DNA from: Burkholderiales bacterium
Lineage (GTDB): Bacteria; Pseudomonadota; Gammaproteobacteria; Burkholderiales; Burkholderiaceae_C
Assembly (NCBI GenBank): GCA_947474415.1
Contig: CANJKD010000085.1
Location: 1-7,933, forward strand
Direction of reading: 5' to 3'
Length of the DNA stretch: 7,933 nt
Part shown: positions 6,122-7,933 of the stretch, piece after piece
Layout of the letters: every line of letters begins with the position of its first letter
Numbering within the stretch: position 1 is the first letter of the stretch
The notes under the pieces: generated by a model
Seen by the model: only the letters and a program-made list of their open reading frames with translations
Databases searched by the model: none
Told to the model about the DNA's origin: nothing
Made by a program: the position numbers and the translations under genes

Positions 6122-7120
6122 TCAGAACGGATTGTTCCGTGCCCGGGTGATCGCCAGCGAACCCAGCGCCGTCTGGCCACCGACACTCAGGTGGATCGAG
6201 TCGGCCCAAAGCCAGGTCAAGGCGCTCGCCGGTGAAACCACCGCGGGTGGCGGGACGGCGGCGGAGTCGTCACCGAGCGTCAGCGCGCTGCAGGCCGGCG
6301 GCAGGGCAGTGGCCAGGCAGGCGCCGAGCGTGGTGTTGGTGAAGCTGCCGGTGTGGTTGGCACGTGCGGTATCGACGCTCTGGATGTAGGAGTCGAGCTG
6401 GACCAGGCCGATCTTTCTGCCGTCGTTGTTCAGCTTGGCCAGCAGGCCATCGTTGAAGGCGGTCGACAGGCGCGTCAACACGGCCGGGTTGGGGTTGGTG
6501 GAGCCGACCGACCGGTCGCCGGCAAACGGCGCACGGCCGAGGTCGGGCACCGTCGAAACCAGCACCTTGGCGCCCTGTTCGGCGATGAAGTTCACCTGCG
6601 CCGCGACCATCTGCCCCGCCTGCGTGACGATGGTGGTCAACTGTGCTTCCGAAACAGCCGGGTAGGTGTTGAACTGGGCCACGATGTCGTTGGTTCCGAC
6701 CAGCACCGTGACCAGGTCGTCGGCGGCAAAGCCACCGTCGTTGAACTGCTGCGTGATCTGCGCGGGCAAGTCAGCCACCACGGCGTTGTTCGTGGCCCAG
6801 ATGCGGCTTGTCGGTGCCGGTGCACCACCCGGACACTGAGGGAACACCAGGCCGTAATGTGCCGCCAGCAACTGCACCCAGATCGGGTTGCCCGAGCAAT
6901 CGAATTGGGTGCTGTCGGAGGCGAGCACGGCATTCATGCTGAACTTGCTGCCGTCGGCCTGATTGATGACACTCGACTCATCGCCGAACACGATCACCCG
7001 GTGCGCAACGAAGGTGTTCGTCTGGGTTCCGCCGCCACCGCACGAGGCCAGCAGGCCTGCGGCCAGCAGCAGGCCTGCGCCCATGGCGGCGCGCCGGATT
7101 CGATTCGCTTTCAACTTCAT
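6122..7120 (-). CDS. SGNH/GDSL-hydrolase-like lipoprotein with altered nucleophile motif
   Basis: This is an exported lipoprotein of 332 residues with an SGNH-hydrolase fold, a family of esterases, lipases and acyl/acetyl-hydrolases. A lipoprotein signal peptide ends in LLASC, with Cys27 as the probable lipidated residue; the following Gly-rich stretch, without Asp at +2, suggests the outer membrane. Block I, normally FGDSLS, reads FGDESS (45-50). Block III is GTND (142-145) and block V is DSIH (Asp307, His310), so the Asn and the Asp-His pair remain. Four cysteines in the mature part (75, 96, 268, 277) could form two disulfides. Ser49 or Ser50 might act as a shifted nucleophile, or the protein may be inactive. 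The ATG is supported by GGAG six bases upstream. It is expressed in the same direction as sua5, 55 bases downstream of it. The family is clear from the ordered motifs; the substrate is unknown. Confidence 0.85.
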   Translation of the reverse strand: MKLKANRIRRAAMGAGLLLAAGLLASCGGGGTQTNTFVAHRVIVFGDESSVINQADGSKFSMNAVLASDSTQFDCSGNPIWVQLLAAHYGLVFPQCPGGAPAPTSRIWATNNAVVADLPAQITQQFNDGGFAADDLVTVLVGTNDIVAQFNTYPAVSEAQLTTIVTQAGQMVAAQVNFIAEQGAKVLVSTVPDLGRAPFAGDRSVGSTNPNPAVLTRLSTAFNDGLLAKLNNDGRKIGLVQLDSYIQSVDTARANHTGSFTNTTLGACLATALPPACSALTLGDDSAAVPPPAVVSPASALTWLWADSIHLSVGGQTALGSLAITRARNNPF

Positions 7121-7175
7121 TCAATACTCCGAAAACAGTCCAAAAAACCGGTGGTGGGGGGTGGGCTCACGGCGT
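7121..7175 (-). other. Short gap between sua5 and the SGNH gene with C-tract and T-run
   Basis: On the minus strand, these 55 bases read from the sua5 stop into a C-rich tract (7165-7150), then TTTTTT (7147-7142), then the ribosome-binding site of the lipoprotein gene. The T-run suggests a terminator for sua5, but no stem of useful length precedes it; only the 6-base palindrome ACCGGT does. I see no convincing promoter hexamers either. The lipoprotein gene may be read from the sua5 transcript or from a promoter inside sua5. Confidence 0.3.
7127..7130 (-). promoter_or_regulatory. Ribosome-binding site of the SGNH lipoprotein gene
   Basis: GGAG on the minus strand is followed by six bases (TATTGA) and the ATG at 7120-7118. 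It is one of the clearer ribosome-binding sequences in the window and fixes the start. Confidence 0.7.
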
Positions 7176-7933
7176 TCACACGGCCGCTGCGCGCTGCAGG
7201 CGGTCGCGCACACCGTCCCACTCGGGGCCCGGCGGCGGCGCTTCGATCCAGATGAGTTGCACCCCTGTGTCATCGAACTCGCGCAGGACAGCGAACAGTT
7301 CACGCGCGACCTCCTGGGGGTGCGCCGGCATGCGGCGGTGCCAAACGCCGGGCACCGTCGACCCGGGCGCGTTGTGGGAATATACCGCCAGCCTCGGCGC
7401 CGGATCACGCCGCGATTGCAAAGCTGTGACAAGCATCGCTGCGGTCAGCAACTCCACCCTGGCGTTCGGCGCGTAGTGCGAGACGAGCGTGCCGGGGGCG
7501 CGCGGCGCCTCGGCGTCTGCGTCCTGCAGCGGCTCGCCCGTCGCCGCTTCGATGGCAGCGCGCGTCAGCACCCCGGGGCGCAGCAGCACGGGCCGGCCGC
7601 GTGTGCAGTCAACGATGCTGGACTCGATGCCGACCGTGCACGGCCCGCCGTCGAGTACCGGCATCGAAGCCCCGAACCCGCCTTCCACGTGGGCGGCCAA
7701 CGTCGGGCTGACGCGGCCGAAGCGGTTCGCGCTCGGCCCGGCAATACCGGCCACGCCGAGCCGGCGTGCCGCGCGCAGCAAGGCCTGTGCGACCGGGTGG
7801 GCCGGGCAGCGCAGGCCCACGCTGTCCTGGCCACCTGCGGCAGCCTCGGCAATACCGGGTGCGCGAGGCACGATGACCGTCAGCGGCCCGGGCCAGAAGG
7901 CGTCCATCAGGCGCTGCGCGACGGGGGGAATTC
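7176..7933 (-). CDS. L-threonylcarbamoyladenylate synthase, Sua5 type (N-terminus cut by window edge)
   Basis: The enzyme condenses L-threonine, bicarbonate and ATP into threonylcarbamoyl-AMP, the first step of t6A tRNA modification. The 251 visible residues begin inside the YrdC domain, just before the conserved MDAFWPGPLTVIVPR. They continue through VGLRCPAHP, AGPSANRFGRVSPT and DGGPCTVGIESSIVD, all part of the nucleotide/threonine pocket. The linker APGTLVSHYAPNARVEL then leads to the C-terminal Sua5 domain, which ends at DGVRDRLQRAAAV. Having that second domain makes it the long Sua5 (TsaC2) form and not the short TsaC. Roughly 80-90 N-terminal residues, including the KR motif region, lie beyond the right edge, so the start is not visible. 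The reading frame is open to the last base. The downstream neighbour in the same direction is the SGNH lipoprotein gene. tsaB, which acts later in the same pathway, is about 3 kb away in another transcription unit. Confidence 0.95.
   Translation of the reverse strand, partial: IPPVAQRLMDAFWPGPLTVIVPRAPGIAEAAAGGQDSVGLRCPAHPVAQALLRAARRLGVAGIAGPSANRFGRVSPTLAAHVEGGFGASMPVLDGGPCTVGIESSIVDCTRGRPVLLRPGVLTRAAIEAATGEPLQDADAEAPRAPGTLVSHYAPNARVELLTAAMLVTALQSRRDPAPRLAVYSHNAPGSTVPGVWHRRMPAHPQEVARELFAVLREFDDTGVQLIWIEAPPPGPEWDGVRDRLQRAAAV

Noticed and set aside
6353..7255. A 300-codon open frame on the plus strand
   Set aside because: It is antisense to the SGNH lipoprotein, which has a lipobox, ordered motifs and a clear ribosome-binding site. 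The plus frame shows no domain.
7928..7933. GAATTC (EcoRI site) at the exact right end, which might mark a cloning junction
   Set aside because: The same hexamer occurs inside the window (for example at 981 and 5669), the left end lacks it, and the sua5 frame runs cleanly into it. Chance is sufficient.

Overview
The window is very GC-rich and tightly packed. It carries seven protein genes and no RNA genes, mobile elements or CRISPR arrays that I can support. The protein families, the tsaB-rimI-uracil-DNA glycosylase cluster, the high GC and the many long antisense shadow frames suggest a betaproteobacterium of the order Burkholderiales (Rubrivivax/Leptothrix/Methylibium type). This placement is an inference from gene content and composition, not from a marker gene. 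The region reads as core chromosome; I see no tRNA, integrase or transposase that would mark an island.

Layout. Positions 1-2075 (minus) hold a PAS-PAS-GGDEF-EAL cyclic-di-GMP protein, cut by the left edge just before the end of its EAL domain. A 104-base gap (2076-2179) carries its likely promoter. Positions 2180-4276 (minus) are a three-gene overlapping operon, transcribed tsaB, then rimI, then a family 4 uracil-DNA glycosylase. A short divergent region (4277-4355) separates it from a plus-strand pair, dacB-type PBP4 (4356-5840) and a SemiSWEET sugar transporter (5837-6103), whose coding regions overlap by ATGA. Converging on them is a minus-strand SGNH-type lipoprotein (6122-7120). Upstream of that, in the same direction, is the 3' part of a Sua5/TsaC threonylcarbamoyl-AMP synthase (7176 to the right edge).

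How the genes work together. Sua5 makes the threonylcarbamoyl-adenylate that the TsaB-containing complex uses to put t6A on tRNA, so two steps of one pathway lie about 3 kb apart in separate units. RimI is the usual partner gene of tsaB. The other genes concern DNA repair, cell-wall trimming, sugar movement, an exported lipoprotein and second-messenger turnover.

I did not find an obviously new multi-gene system. The observation most worth checking is the N-terminus of the uracil-DNA glycosylase. It resembles the clamp-loader-binding peptide of the DNA polymerase III psi subunit (HolD), and the gene sits next to rimI, where holD sits in E. coli. Second is the SGNH lipoprotein, whose nucleophile motif reads GDES instead of GDSL.
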